NCBI GenBank assembly: GCA_021648405.1
Contig: JAKISX010000009.1
Location: forward strand, 1 to 41,093
Origin: Sulfurimonas sp.
GTDB lineage: Bacteria > Campylobacterota > Campylobacteria > Campylobacterales > Sulfurimonadaceae
DNA: 41,093 nucleotides
Direction of reading: 5' to 3'
The position numbers and the translations under genes are program-made. Positions 26,914 through 33,653 of this stretch are shown here, piece after piece. Numbering within the stretch: the stretch's first letter is position 1; each line of letters begins with the position of its first letter. The notes below the pieces were generated by a model, which was not told the origin of the DNA, did not search any database, and worked only from the letters and a program-made list of their open reading frames with translations.

Positions 26914-27708
26914 CTAATCTATATCTTGTATTTTTTTAATTGTTTCTATTAGAGTTTCTAGCTCACTTAACTTAATCATATTTGCTCCATCGCTTTTTGC
27001 AATGCTTGGGTCAAAATGTGTCTCCATAAAAAAGCCATCAACGCCAACAGCAGCTGCACCTTTTGCCAAATATGGAACCATTGAAGAATCTCCACCAGTT
27101 TTACCACCAACTGCCGTAGGCATCTGAACTGAATGAGTAGCATCAAATATAACTGGCGCAAACTCTCTCATTATTACTAAATTTCTCATATCTACCACCA
27201 TGTTGCCATATCCAAAAGAGTTCCCTCTTTCACATAAAAATACACCATGTCTTTTAGAATTCTCATAAGTTGCCGCGCTGCAACCACGAGTTTGAAGAAC
27301 TTTTAAAACTGGATACTCCATCGCTGAAGCACTTAAAAATTGCCCTTTTTTAATATTTATAATTTTATCAGTTTTTGCACATGCTACTAGCAAATCAGTT
27401 TGCCGACATAAAAAAGCTGGAATTTGTAACATATCTACAACTTGTGCTACCTGTGATACTTGAGTTGATTCATGCACATCTGTAACTATTTTATAACCAA
27501 ACTCATCTTTGACTTTTTGGAGAATTCTTAAACCCTCATCAATTCCAAGCCCACGAAAAGATTCTAAAGATGTACGGTTAGCCTTATCAAAACTAGCTTT
27601 AAAATAAAAATCAATAGTCTCATCATTATGATATTTTTTTAAAGACGAAGCAATTTTAAAAATATTTTCTTCACTTTCAATAACACAAGGTCCAGTTAAT
27701 AAAGTCAT
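26914..27708 (-). CDS. kdsA: 3-deoxy-8-phosphooctulonate (KDO-8-P) synthase
   Basis: KdsA condenses phosphoenolpyruvate with arabinose 5-phosphate to give KDO-8-phosphate for lipopolysaccharide. The 264 residues form a TIM barrel with GPCVIES at the N-terminus, [59 protein letters not shown] and DATHSVQMP. The cysteine in GPCVIES (Cys8) is the metal ligand of the metal-dependent class typified by Aquifex; the E. coli-type enzyme has Asn there. The gene starts the five-gene unit kdsA-ribH-nusB-mqnC-M16, downstream of an extended -10 at 27736-27741. Confidence 0.97.
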   Translation of the reverse strand: MTLLTGPCVIESEENIFKIASSLKKYHNDETIDFYFKASFDKANRTSLESFRGLGIDEGLRILQKVKDEFGYKIVTDVHESTQVSQVAQVVDMLQIPAFLCRQTDLLVACAKTDKIINIKKGQFLSASAMEYPVLKVLQTRGCSAATYENSKRHGVFLCERGNSFGYGNMVVDMRNLVIMREFAPVIFDATHSVQMPTAVGGKTGGDSSMVPYLAKGAAAVGVDGFFMETHFDPSIAKSDGANMIKLSELETLIETIKKIQDID

Positions 27709-27735
27709 ATACCTACCTTTTTGAAATAAAAAGTG

Positions 27736-27741
27736 ATTATA
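27736..27741 (-). promoter_or_regulatory. Extended -10 of the kdsA operon
   Basis: TGCTATAAT on the minus strand, about 28 bases before the kdsA ATG at 27708, with an AAAGG ribosome-binding site between them. Confidence 0.6.
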
Positions 27742-27803
27742 GCATAATGAAGTATTACTTAGCTTTAGCTATCATACTTTGTAAAACCTAAATTTGGTTG
27801 TGT

Positions 27804-27920
27804 AATTGAACTCTCTGATTAAATATGAACTAGACCCTAAATCAAGTTTAGGGTGACGTGCATACCGTCATTCCAAGCTTGACTTGGAATCTACTGGCTA
27901 ATTATTCAGAGAGCTCAATT
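27804..27920. repeat. Nested inverted repeats enclosing two hairpin elements
   Basis: Outer arms at 27804-27822 and 27902-27920 pair at 17 of 19 positions. Inside are two back-to-back hairpin elements. In minus orientation, 27831-27858: ACCCTAAA (27834-27841), loop TCAAG, TTTAGGGT (27847-27854). In plus orientation, 27866-27893: ATTCCAAG (27870-27877), loop CTTGA, CTTGGAAT (27883-27890). Both share flanks CGTCA and TCTA while their stems differ. The structure borders the transporter remnant at 27902-28041. In the rest of the 27709-28089 gap, only the kdsA and djlA promoters were recognised. Confidence 0.75.
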
Positions 27921-28041
27921 AAAAGAATTCCGCCAAAACCTATAAATACAGCTAACCAAGCTTTTAAAATACAACCTCTAATGATGACATATGCTCTGAT
28001 ACAAGTTTAGCAAAAGCACTCATAATCGCAATTATACCCAT
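27902..28041 (-). pseudogene. Remnant of an EamA-family (DMT) transporter gene
   Basis: Two short frames on the minus strand match separate parts of a ten-helix drug/metabolite transporter. The first (28041 down to 27964) reads MGIIAIMSAFAKLVSEH followed by MSSLEVVF, the usual first-helix end of EamA proteins before FFRN. The second (27964 down to 27902) reads AWLAVFIGFGGILLIELSE, which is the helix-4-to-5 type segment WLAVFIGFGGILLI. Roughly 100 residues between them are gone and nothing recognisable of the C-terminal half remains. The second frame ends inside the inverted repeat at 27902-27920. The family call is from sequence pattern; that this is a decayed gene follows from the joined non-contiguous pieces. 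Confidence 0.65.
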
Positions 28042-28060
28042 CTATTTACTTCATTTCTTG

Positions 28061-28066
28061 TATAAT
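28061..28066 (+). promoter_or_regulatory. -10 of the djlA-like gene
   Basis: TTGTATAATG, 24 bases before the ATG at 28090, with AAAAAAGG as ribosome-binding site between them. Confidence 0.6.
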
Positions 28067-28089
28067 GCGGATAAAAAAGGTATTTATTT

Positions 28090-28842
28090 ATGGGAAATTT
28101 AATAGTAATAGCAATAGTTGGGTATATTTTTTATATCATATTCAAAAGCTATGCGCGCTATACAAACTATTCAAAAAAAGCATTTAAAAACTTTTCAGTT
28201 TCACATGAAAGTCTTAGCAAAAGTGATTTAGGACTTTTTGTAGCCCTTGCTGCAAAAGTTGCAAAAGCTGATGGAAAGATAGATAAACTAGAAGCTCAAC
28301 TAGTTGGATTGTTATTTGATGATATATCTGCTGTATTTCCAGAGCCACAAAAAACTAGAGATATTTTAAAACAAATTTTTGATGAACAAAAAGATCGCAA
28401 AGATGATATTGAGAGTATTGCTTCTGCCTTAGGTAATGCTATCAAAAGAGATAAAGCTAAACAACAACAATTTATGGGGTTTTTAATCCAGTTAGCTTTT
28501 GTTGATGGTAGTGTGAGTGAGAGTGAAGATGAACTACTTCAAACAATAGCTGAAGCATTCCAATTTGACCCAAATGCATATCATGCAATTTTTGAGCAGT
28601 TTGAAAAGATGATGCAAAACATCAAACCACAAGTAAATATAGACGATGCTTATAAACTTTTAGGTGTAAACAAAGATGATGATTTTAGTGTTATAAAAAA
28701 AGCATATAGAAAACTAATCCGTGAGTATCACCCTGATATTATTAAATCACAAGGAAAAAGTGAAGAGTATATGCAAGAAGCTACTGCAAAAACTCAAGAG
28801 ATAAATCAAGCTTATGAGATGATAAAAGAGTATAAAAAGTAA
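28090..28842 (+). CDS. DjlA-like membrane-anchored J-domain co-chaperone
   Basis: A 250-residue protein with an N-terminal membrane anchor (residues 4-20), a TerB-like acidic helical domain (about 40-175, with KVAKADGKIDKLEAQLV and AFVDGSVSESEDELL, two equivalent DG-(K/S)-(I/V) turns) and a C-terminal J domain (185-250) with HPD at 214-216. This order matches DjlA, an inner-membrane Hsp40 that stimulates DnaK ATPase. It stands alone, with its own promoter. DjlA function in envelope stress is known in E. coli and is inferred here. Confidence 0.9.
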   Translation: MGNLIVIAIVGYIFYIIFKSYARYTNYSKKAFKNFSVSHESLSKSDLGLFVALAAKVAKADGKIDKLEAQLVGLLFDDISAVFPEPQKTRDILKQIFDEQKDRKDDIESIASALGNAIKRDKAKQQQFMGFLIQLAFVDGSVSESEDELLQTIAEAFQFDPNAYHAIFEQFEKMMQNIKPQVNIDDAYKLLGVNKDDDFSVIKKAYRKLIREYHPDIIKSQGKSEEYMQEATAKTQEINQAYEMIKEYKK

Positions 28843-28869
28843 CTTAAATTAAGGGCACCTCTAAAAACC

Positions 28870-29301
28870 CTAGCTCTCCCAAAAAAACTCTATCCATTGC
28901 TCCGCTTCATTTATCCAAAAATGAGGTTCATAAATGGAAGTTTTTTTATAAAAAAGAGCTGCACTTTTAAATTCTATATGATTATTTTTACTTTTTAAAG
29001 ATTTCATAACAGCTATAAAAGTATCACCACTATCAGCTATATCATCAACAACTAGCACTCGTTTTACATCTTTAAACTTACAACTGTTAAAAATCGTAAC
29101 ACTTTCTCTTTTTTTAGTTTCGTCATAAAGCTCAGTACGCAAACTTTGTACATCCCGAATATCTAAACCCTCTGCCATAACATGTGCGATTGTAAGTCCC
29201 CCACGAGCAATAGCTACTATAGCATCTGGGTTATACTCTCTTGCTTGTTCTATCAATTTATTTGTATCTTGTTTAAAGTTTTCATAGCTATAATATTTCA
29301 T
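28870..29301 (-). CDS. Purine-type phosphoribosyltransferase
   Basis: A 143-residue phosphoribosyltransferase with the PRPP-binding motif VLVVDDIADSGDT and an earlier AIARGGL, the loop that binds pyrophosphate. The residues fit the hypoxanthine/xanthine-guanine group (Gpt/Hpt-like), which salvages purine bases; the exact base is not decided. The start chosen is the ATG at 29301 (MKYYSYENF), because the longer reading from 29322 would run through a consensus -10. With the shorter start the mRNA appears leaderless. The C-terminus WINEAEQWIEFFWES follows the usual pattern for this group. It is convergent with the DjlA-like gene and divergent from the first LPP20-like gene. Confidence 0.85.
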   Translation of the reverse strand: MKYYSYENFKQDTNKLIEQAREYNPDAIVAIARGGLTIAHVMAEGLDIRDVQSLRTELYDETKKRESVTIFNSCKFKDVKRVLVVDDIADSGDTFIAVMKSLKSKNNHIEFKSAALFYKKTSIYEPHFWINEAEQWIEFFWES

Positions 29302-29308
29302 AGATATA

Positions 29309-29314
29309 ATTATA
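29309..29314 (-). promoter_or_regulatory. -10 placed for a leaderless phosphoribosyltransferase mRNA
   Basis: GGTATAAT on the minus strand, seven bases upstream of the ATG at 29301, so transcription should begin at or next to the start codon. No Shine-Dalgarno is visible. Confidence 0.55.
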
Positions 29315-29376
29315 CCAATCAAGTATTATTTAAAACTTTTAAGATACACTTCTGCTATAAAAATTCAAGGAATACT

Positions 29377-30372
29377 ATGTATAAACATATTTTAACTGTA
29401 ATTATTATTGCTATTTTTATGGGGTGCTCAGCTCCAAAATCACAAAAACCACCACTTTTGGATATGTCTTTACCCACTTGGTACACATCTCCACCACAAG
29501 ATTTACAATTTTTCTATGCAACTGGTTCTGGTGAAACTCAAATAAAAGCTAAAAATAATGCAATTTCAAACTTAAGGGGCACAATTAAATATAATTTAGA
29601 TAAGGTTTTTTCAAGCAAAACTACTAAATTAAAAATAGCACAAAATCAAGATATTAAACCAATACTTTTAGAAAATGAGATATTTTCAAATACTATACCT
29701 ATGATGAGAACAAAAATTGAAAAAACAACTGTTTTTCAAAAAGAACATCTAACTTTAGTTAAATTACCTAGAAGTTTAGTTTTTGATTATGCAAATAAAA
29801 TAGCTCTTAAAAAACTAGAAGATTCTAAAGTAAGATATAAAACTCTTAAAGACAAAATTGCTATACAAAGATATGTTTTTCTTTTAGATGAGATGCCACA
29901 CTACCATAAACTTGCAACTCTAATTGCAGCAAAAAAATCATCACTTTCAACATATAAAAGTGATGATGAATTTGCATACTTAAACAAAATAGGAAGTGAA
30001 TTTTATAAACTAAAACAGAGTATTAGTTTTTATGTTTTAAGTGATGTTAATTCTAGGATATTTGTTCAAAATGCAAAAAAAGCGATTATTGCTAGTGGAT
30101 TGACTCTCAGCTCACAGCCAATAGGTGATAACCACTTAGAGCTTTTTATCACATCAAAAACAGTTGATGCACAAGAATATAGCTTTAATAAATCCAAAAC
30201 ATTGATTAAATATAGGACATACAATAAAAATAAAGAAGAGATTGCTTTTAGACAACATACATTTATAGGCAAATCTAGAGTGTCATATCTGGATGCTAAA
30301 AAACAATCAGCTATAGATGAAAATAACAAAATCAAAAAACTTGGTATATATAAATTTATTGGCTTTAATTAA
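29377..30372 (+). CDS. LPP20-like lipoprotein, long
   Basis: A 331-residue lipoprotein. The start is the ATG at 29377, preceded by AAGGA; a longer frame from 29182 reads through the divergent gene and is not used. The signal peptide ends in the lipobox IFMGC with Cys17. PTWYTSPPQDLQFFYATGSGETQIKAKNNAISNLRGTI at about 34-70 is the pattern of the LPP20 family (tryptophan-tyrosine, then a GxG and an Ala-rich helix). The rest, about 200 residues, is a helical and beta extension without a recognised family. LPP20 proteins are membrane-associated antigens of H. pylori of unknown function. It lies 64 bases before a short LPP20 protein that has its own promoter. Confidence 0.78.
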   Translation: MYKHILTVIIIAIFMGCSAPKSQKPPLLDMSLPTWYTSPPQDLQFFYATGSGETQIKAKNNAISNLRGTIKYNLDKVFSSKTTKLKIAQNQDIKPILLENEIFSNTIPMMRTKIEKTTVFQKEHLTLVKLPRSLVFDYANKIALKKLEDSKVRYKTLKDKIAIQRYVFLLDEMPHYHKLATLIAAKKSSLSTYKSDDEFAYLNKIGSEFYKLKQSISFYVLSDVNSRIFVQNAKKAIIASGLTLSSQPIGDNHLELFITSKTVDAQEYSFNKSKTLIKYRTYNKNKEEIAFRQHTFIGKSRVSYLDAKKQSAIDENNKIKKLGIYKFIGFN

Positions 30373-30401
30373 TTAATAACTGTTACTTAAGATTATATAG
30401 G

Positions 30402-30407
30402 TATAAT
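30402..30407 (+). promoter_or_regulatory. -10 of the short LPP20 gene
   Basis: GGTATAAT, 30 bases before the ATG at 30437. An AAGGAAACC ribosome-binding site lies between them, so the short LPP20 gene can be transcribed without the longer one. Confidence 0.6.
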
Positions 30408-30436
30408 CATCATATATTTCACATAAGGAAACCAAA

Positions 30437-31021
30437 ATGATAATCAAGACTATTAGTTCAATTGCTTTAGCAGGTTTGATGGCTGCTATTATTACTGGAT
30501 GTAGCGACAAGGAGCCTACAAGCCCTGATGCGCAAGCTGATTTTCGTTGTGAGCAAGAAAATGTTCTTGCTCCAAAATGGACTTGTGTACCTATAGTTGA
30601 TGGTTCATATGCTGGTGTTGGTGTTGCTAAAAAAAGTGACGCTGGAATGGGTCATATGAGAAAAGTTGCTGTTGCTAATGGTCGCTCAGATCTAGCTCAA
30701 CAAATAGAGTCCCAAGTAAAAGATAAAATTGAACTTTTTACTCGCACTACAGGTAATGGCAACAATGAAACGGTAGATCAAGTTACAACTGCTGTTTCTA
30801 AACAGGTTGCAAAAGTTGATTTACAAGGTTCTAAGGGCGTTGATGTTTGGACATCTCCATCAGGTTCACTTTATATGTTGGTAACTGTCCCAGAAGCTAC
30901 TGTAAATAAAGTTGTTAAAAGTTCTCTTAAAACTAGTTTTAAAAATGACAACGCTTTATGGCAACAATTTCAATCTAAAAATGCTTTAGAAGAACTTGAC
31001 AAAGAATTTCCAACTGATTAA
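30437..31021 (+). CDS. LPP20-family lipoprotein, short
   Basis: A 194-residue lipoprotein with a lipobox IITGC (lipidated Cys22). The mature part has WTCVPIVDGSYAGVGVAKKSDAGMGHMRKVAVANGRSDLAQQIESQVKDKI, the LPP20 signature of a GxG turn followed by a long Ala/Arg helix and a beta region ending in DVWTSPSGSLYMLVTVP. The length is close to that of H. pylori Lpp20. Two Cys residues in the mature N-terminus (FRCEQEN and WTCVP) may form a disulfide. A terminator-like hairpin follows at 31031-31048. Confidence 0.88.
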   Translation: MIIKTISSIALAGLMAAIITGCSDKEPTSPDAQADFRCEQENVLAPKWTCVPIVDGSYAGVGVAKKSDAGMGHMRKVAVANGRSDLAQQIESQVKDKIELFTRTTGNGNNETVDQVTTAVSKQVAKVDLQGSKGVDVWTSPSGSLYMLVTVPEATVNKVVKSSLKTSFKNDNALWQQFQSKNALEELDKEFPTD

Positions 31022-31030
31022 CTTTCTTTT

Positions 31031-31048
31031 TACTCCCTCTCGGGGGTA
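31031..31048 (+). terminator. Terminator-like hairpin after the LPP20 gene
   Basis: TACTCCC, loop TCTC, GGGGGTA, then ATTCTTT: a 7-bp GC-rich stem (one G-T pair) ten bases after the stop. The T run is short, so efficiency is uncertain. Confidence 0.6.
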
Positions 31049-31057
31049 ATTCTTTAT

Positions 31058-31083
31058 AAAAATATTCCATATGTTCAAACCAA
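31058..31083 (+). repeat. 26-bp dispersed repeat, intergenic copy
   Basis: Matches 20474-20499 at 23 of 26 positions with only transitions between them. It lies between the terminator-like hairpin and der. A further small hairpin, TTTTAC, loop TTC, GTAAAA, stands at 31152-31166 before der. Confidence 0.6.
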
Positions 31084-31206
31084 TAGCATTTTAGCTATAA
31101 TTCCAAAATATATAATGCAACAGTGTAAATTTTAATTCTTTTGCGGCTACATTTTACTTCGTAAAAAGTGCTCGTCTAAAAAAATTTCCATTGCAAGAGG
31201 AACACT

Positions 31207-32694
31207 ATGAAAAAAATCGCCATTATTGGTCGTCCAAATGTTGGTAAAAGCTCATTATTTAACCGCTTAGTCAAAAAAAGAGATGCAATTACATCTGATT
31301 TAGCTGGAACAACACGCGATGTAAAAAGAAGAGAAGTTACAATAAATAATAAAAGAGCTCTTTTATTAGATACTGGCGGACTTGACAAAGGGTGTGAGCT
31401 TTTTGATAAAATAAAAGAGATGTCATTAAAAGCTGCATATAAAGCTGATATCATTCTTTATATGGTTGATGGAAAAGGTCTGCCCGAAGATGAAGATAAA
31501 AAACTTTTTTATGAATTACAAACCCTAGGTAAAGATGTAGCTCTTGTTGTAAATAAGATAGACAACGATAAAATGAAAGAAAAACTTTGGGAGTTTTATG
31601 AGTTTGGATGTGATGCTATTTTTGGTATATCAGTAGCACATAATCGTGGTACGGTTGATTTAATTGATTGGGTATATAAACAAATTCCAGATGAAGACAT
31701 TATAAAAGAAAATAATGATGAAGAGATGGAGATAATAGAGCCAGAGATAGATGAAATGAATGATGAAGACTTCTTTAGAGAGATAGGAAATGAAGAGGAT
31801 GATGGTTATTTTCATCAAGATATGTTTTTAGATGAAGAAGCTGTTATAGATAACTCAATTTTTGCTCAAAATGATAAGATTAAAGAGTTTAATGAAGAAG
31901 ATGTTAATCATATAAAAATTGCAATTATTGGACGAACCAATGTTGGAAAAAGCTCACTTTTAAATGCATTACTTGGTGAAGAACGCTCAGTTGTATCTTC
32001 TGTCGCGGGAACAACTATCGACCCAATCGATGAAACAATAGACTATAAAGACAAACAGCTTACATTTGTAGATACAGCAGGGCTTCGCCGTCGTGGTAAA
32101 ATTTTAGGAATTGAAAAATATGCTCTAATGCGAACAAAAGAGATGCTTGAAAATTCAAATATGGCTCTTGTTGTTCTTGACGCTAGCGAGCCATTTTTAG
32201 ACCTTGATGAAAAAATAGCTGGTTTAGTTGATGAAAATAGATTAGCATGTATCATTGTGTTAAATAAATGGGATATAGCAGATAGAGAGCAACACGATAA
32301 AATTATTTTAGAAATTCGCGATAGATTTAAATTTTTAGCTTATGCACCTATCATTACCCTATCTGCAAAAAGTCATCAAAGAGTTGATAAGCTTCACGAC
32401 ATGATTTTAGAGATAAATGATAACTACTCGCAACGCATAACAACATCACAACTAAATGCGGTAATGGATAAAGCTCTTAGGCGTCATCAACTTCCAACTA
32501 TGCATGGTCAAGTTATCCGTATATACTACACTACACAATACGAAACTCGTCCACCAAAAATAGCTATAGTTATGAACAAACCAAAAGGACTTCATTTTAC
32601 ATATAGAAGATACCTTACAAATAAATTAAGAGAGGCTTTTAACTTTAGTGGAACTCCACTACTTTTTAAAGCCAAGAGTCGCGGGGAAAAATAG
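31207..32694 (+). CDS. der: GTPase Der (EngA), ribosome assembly
   Basis: Der is the bacterial GTPase with two tandem G domains needed for 50S subunit maturation. The 495 residues hold the first G domain with GRPNVGKS at 8-15, DTGG in the switch 2 region and NKID, and the second with GRTNVGKS at about 242-249, DTAGLRRRGK and NKWD. An acidic linker of about 60 residues (170-235, rich in Glu/Asp) joins them, longer than in many relatives. The C-terminal KH-like domain follows, with RHQLPTMHGQVIRIYYTTQ and GTPLLFKAKSR. An AAGAGGAA ribosome-binding site precedes the ATG. The gene ends at a strong hairpin (32712-32729) shared with the end of hemJ. Confidence 0.97.
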   Translation: MKKIAIIGRPNVGKSSLFNRLVKKRDAITSDLAGTTRDVKRREVTINNKRALLLDTGGLDKGCELFDKIKEMSLKAAYKADIILYMVDGKGLPEDEDKKLFYELQTLGKDVALVVNKIDNDKMKEKLWEFYEFGCDAIFGISVAHNRGTVDLIDWVYKQIPDEDIIKENNDEEMEIIEPEIDEMNDEDFFREIGNEEDDGYFHQDMFLDEEAVIDNSIFAQNDKIKEFNEEDVNHIKIAIIGRTNVGKSSLLNALLGEERSVVSSVAGTTIDPIDETIDYKDKQLTFVDTAGLRRRGKILGIEKYALMRTKEMLENSNMALVVLDASEPFLDLDEKIAGLVDENRLACIIVLNKWDIADREQHDKIILEIRDRFKFLAYAPIITLSAKSHQRVDKLHDMILEINDNYSQRITTSQLNAVMDKALRRHQLPTMHGQVIRIYYTTQYETRPPKIAIVMNKPKGLHFTYRRYLTNKLREAFNFSGTPLLFKAKSRGEK

Positions 32695-32711
32695 CTAAGA
32701 GAAAAGGATAC

Positions 32712-32764
32712 CTTTGGCTAAAGCCGAAGAACCCAAATCTCTTTCCTTGCGATGGAGATTAGGG
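32712..32764. terminator. Two adjacent hairpins between der and hemJ
   Basis: First: CTTTGGC (32712-32718), loop TAAA, GCCGAAG (32723-32729). Second: CCCAAATCTC (32732-32741) and GAGATTAGGG (32755-32764), nine of ten bases paired. The second right arm includes the hemJ stop codon. They separate convergent genes and can act from both sides; neither has a long T run. Confidence 0.5.
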
Positions 32765-33178
32765 CTTAAATATCACAAAATACACAATTACTAAAAGTAG
32801 TAATGTTGGTACTTCATTATAAATTCTGAAAAATTTTCCACTTTTTTGACAATCATCTTTTAAAAACTTTTGTCTATAATGCCCCATTGAAAAAAAATAC
32901 CCCATCATAATTGCAACAAATAATATCTTAGCATGTAACCATCCATTACCACCAAAGCCAATTTCGTAAGATAAGTAAAAACCACTTAATACAGTTGTCC
33001 ACATTGCAGGGACACCTATATATAAATAGATTTTCTTTTGCATTATTTTTACTACTTTTACAAAACCTTCATTGTTAATATTTTCTGCATGATAAACAAA
33101 AAGTCTCGGCATATAAAACAACACTGCCATCCATGAAGTAAACGAAAGTATATGAAACCATAAAATCCAATTATACAT
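32759..33178 (-). CDS. hemJ: Protoporphyrinogen IX oxidase HemJ (UPF0093 family)
   Basis: HemJ oxidises protoporphyrinogen IX to protoporphyrin IX in haem synthesis and is the enzyme in most bacteria without HemG or HemY. The 139 residues form four membrane helices. The N-terminus WILWFHILSFTSWMAVLFYMPRLFVYH carries the conserved histidine (His9) and the SWMA...LPRLFVYH-type core of the family, here with MPRLFVYH. A middle segment YIGVPAMWTTVLSGFYLSYEIGFGGNGWLHAK and the end LLLLVIVYFVIFKP complete it. It lies nine bases after the short hpf gene and is probably co-transcribed with it. The hemB gene of the same pathway is at 38411-39388. Confidence 0.9.
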   Translation of the reverse strand: MYNWILWFHILSFTSWMAVLFYMPRLFVYHAENINNEGFVKVVKIMQKKIYLYIGVPAMWTTVLSGFYLSYEIGFGGNGWLHAKILFVAIMMGYFFSMGHYRQKFLKDDCQKSGKFFRIYNEVPTLLLLVIVYFVIFKP

Positions 33179-33187
33179 ATATACCTT

Positions 33188-33526
33188 TTAGCTTAATGAG
33201 TCTATTGTTTCTAGGTCTTTAATAGACCCCGATTTATGAGAAACTATTTTATCGTGTAATCTACGAAGTGCTTTTGTAGCACGCTCAATTGCTAAATCAA
33301 TTGCTGCATCTAAGTTATCATCACTTTGAGAAATGATCACTGGTTGAGCATGAGCAACCCGAATATCAAATTCTATTGATACCCCTTTTTTTTCTGCTTT
33401 TAGATGTACATTTACTGAAGTAATATCTAACGAATATTTTGTAAAACTATCAATTGCCGATTGAATATGGGCTCTTGTATTGGTCTGAAGTGTAATATCT
33501 TTTGCTTGAATTTGAACATTCATCAT
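33188..33526 (-). CDS. Ribosome hibernation promoting factor, short form
   Basis: A 112-residue HPF-like protein made of the single N-terminal domain: VQIQAKDITLQTNTRAHIQSAID, then KYSLDITSVNVHLKAEKKGVSIEFDIRVAH, then AAIDLAIERATKALRRLHDK. It lacks the C-terminal dimerisation domain of the long form at 20983-21525. Short HPF joins ribosomes with RMF in enterobacteria, but no RMF gene is seen here, so its role beside the long form is unclear. Two ATGs are in tandem; the second (33523) has the better six-base spacing from AAAGGA, so the protein may start one residue later. It precedes hemJ. Confidence 0.85.
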   Translation of the reverse strand: MMNVQIQAKDITLQTNTRAHIQSAIDSFTKYSLDITSVNVHLKAEKKGVSIEFDIRVAHAQPVIISQSDDNLDAAIDLAIERATKALRRLHDKIVSHKSGSIKDLETIDSLS

Positions 33527-33606
33527 AAATCCTTTATTAAGTAATCTAGTTACTCTTTATATATTTAATGATAACACTTTTAGTATTTACTTTTTAGTAG
33601 TTTTGA

Positions 33607-33612
33607 TATAAT
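33607..33612 (+). promoter_or_regulatory. -10 of trpS
   Basis: TTGATATAATG, 41 bases before the ATG at 33654. A GGAG ribosome-binding site stands at about 33644-33647. Confidence 0.55.
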
Positions 33613-33653
33613 GTTGAAAAAAAATTATACTATTTTAATTCATGGAGTTATAG

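Noticed and set aside
29302-29322. Longer start of the phosphoribosyltransferase (MIGIIIS)
   Set aside because: The extra codons coincide with a consensus -10 sequence, so they are probably not transcribed.
29182-29376. Longer start for the first LPP20-like gene
   Set aside because: The upstream part runs antisense through the phosphoribosyltransferase gene; the ATG at 29377 has AAGGA before it and opens a clean lipoprotein signal.
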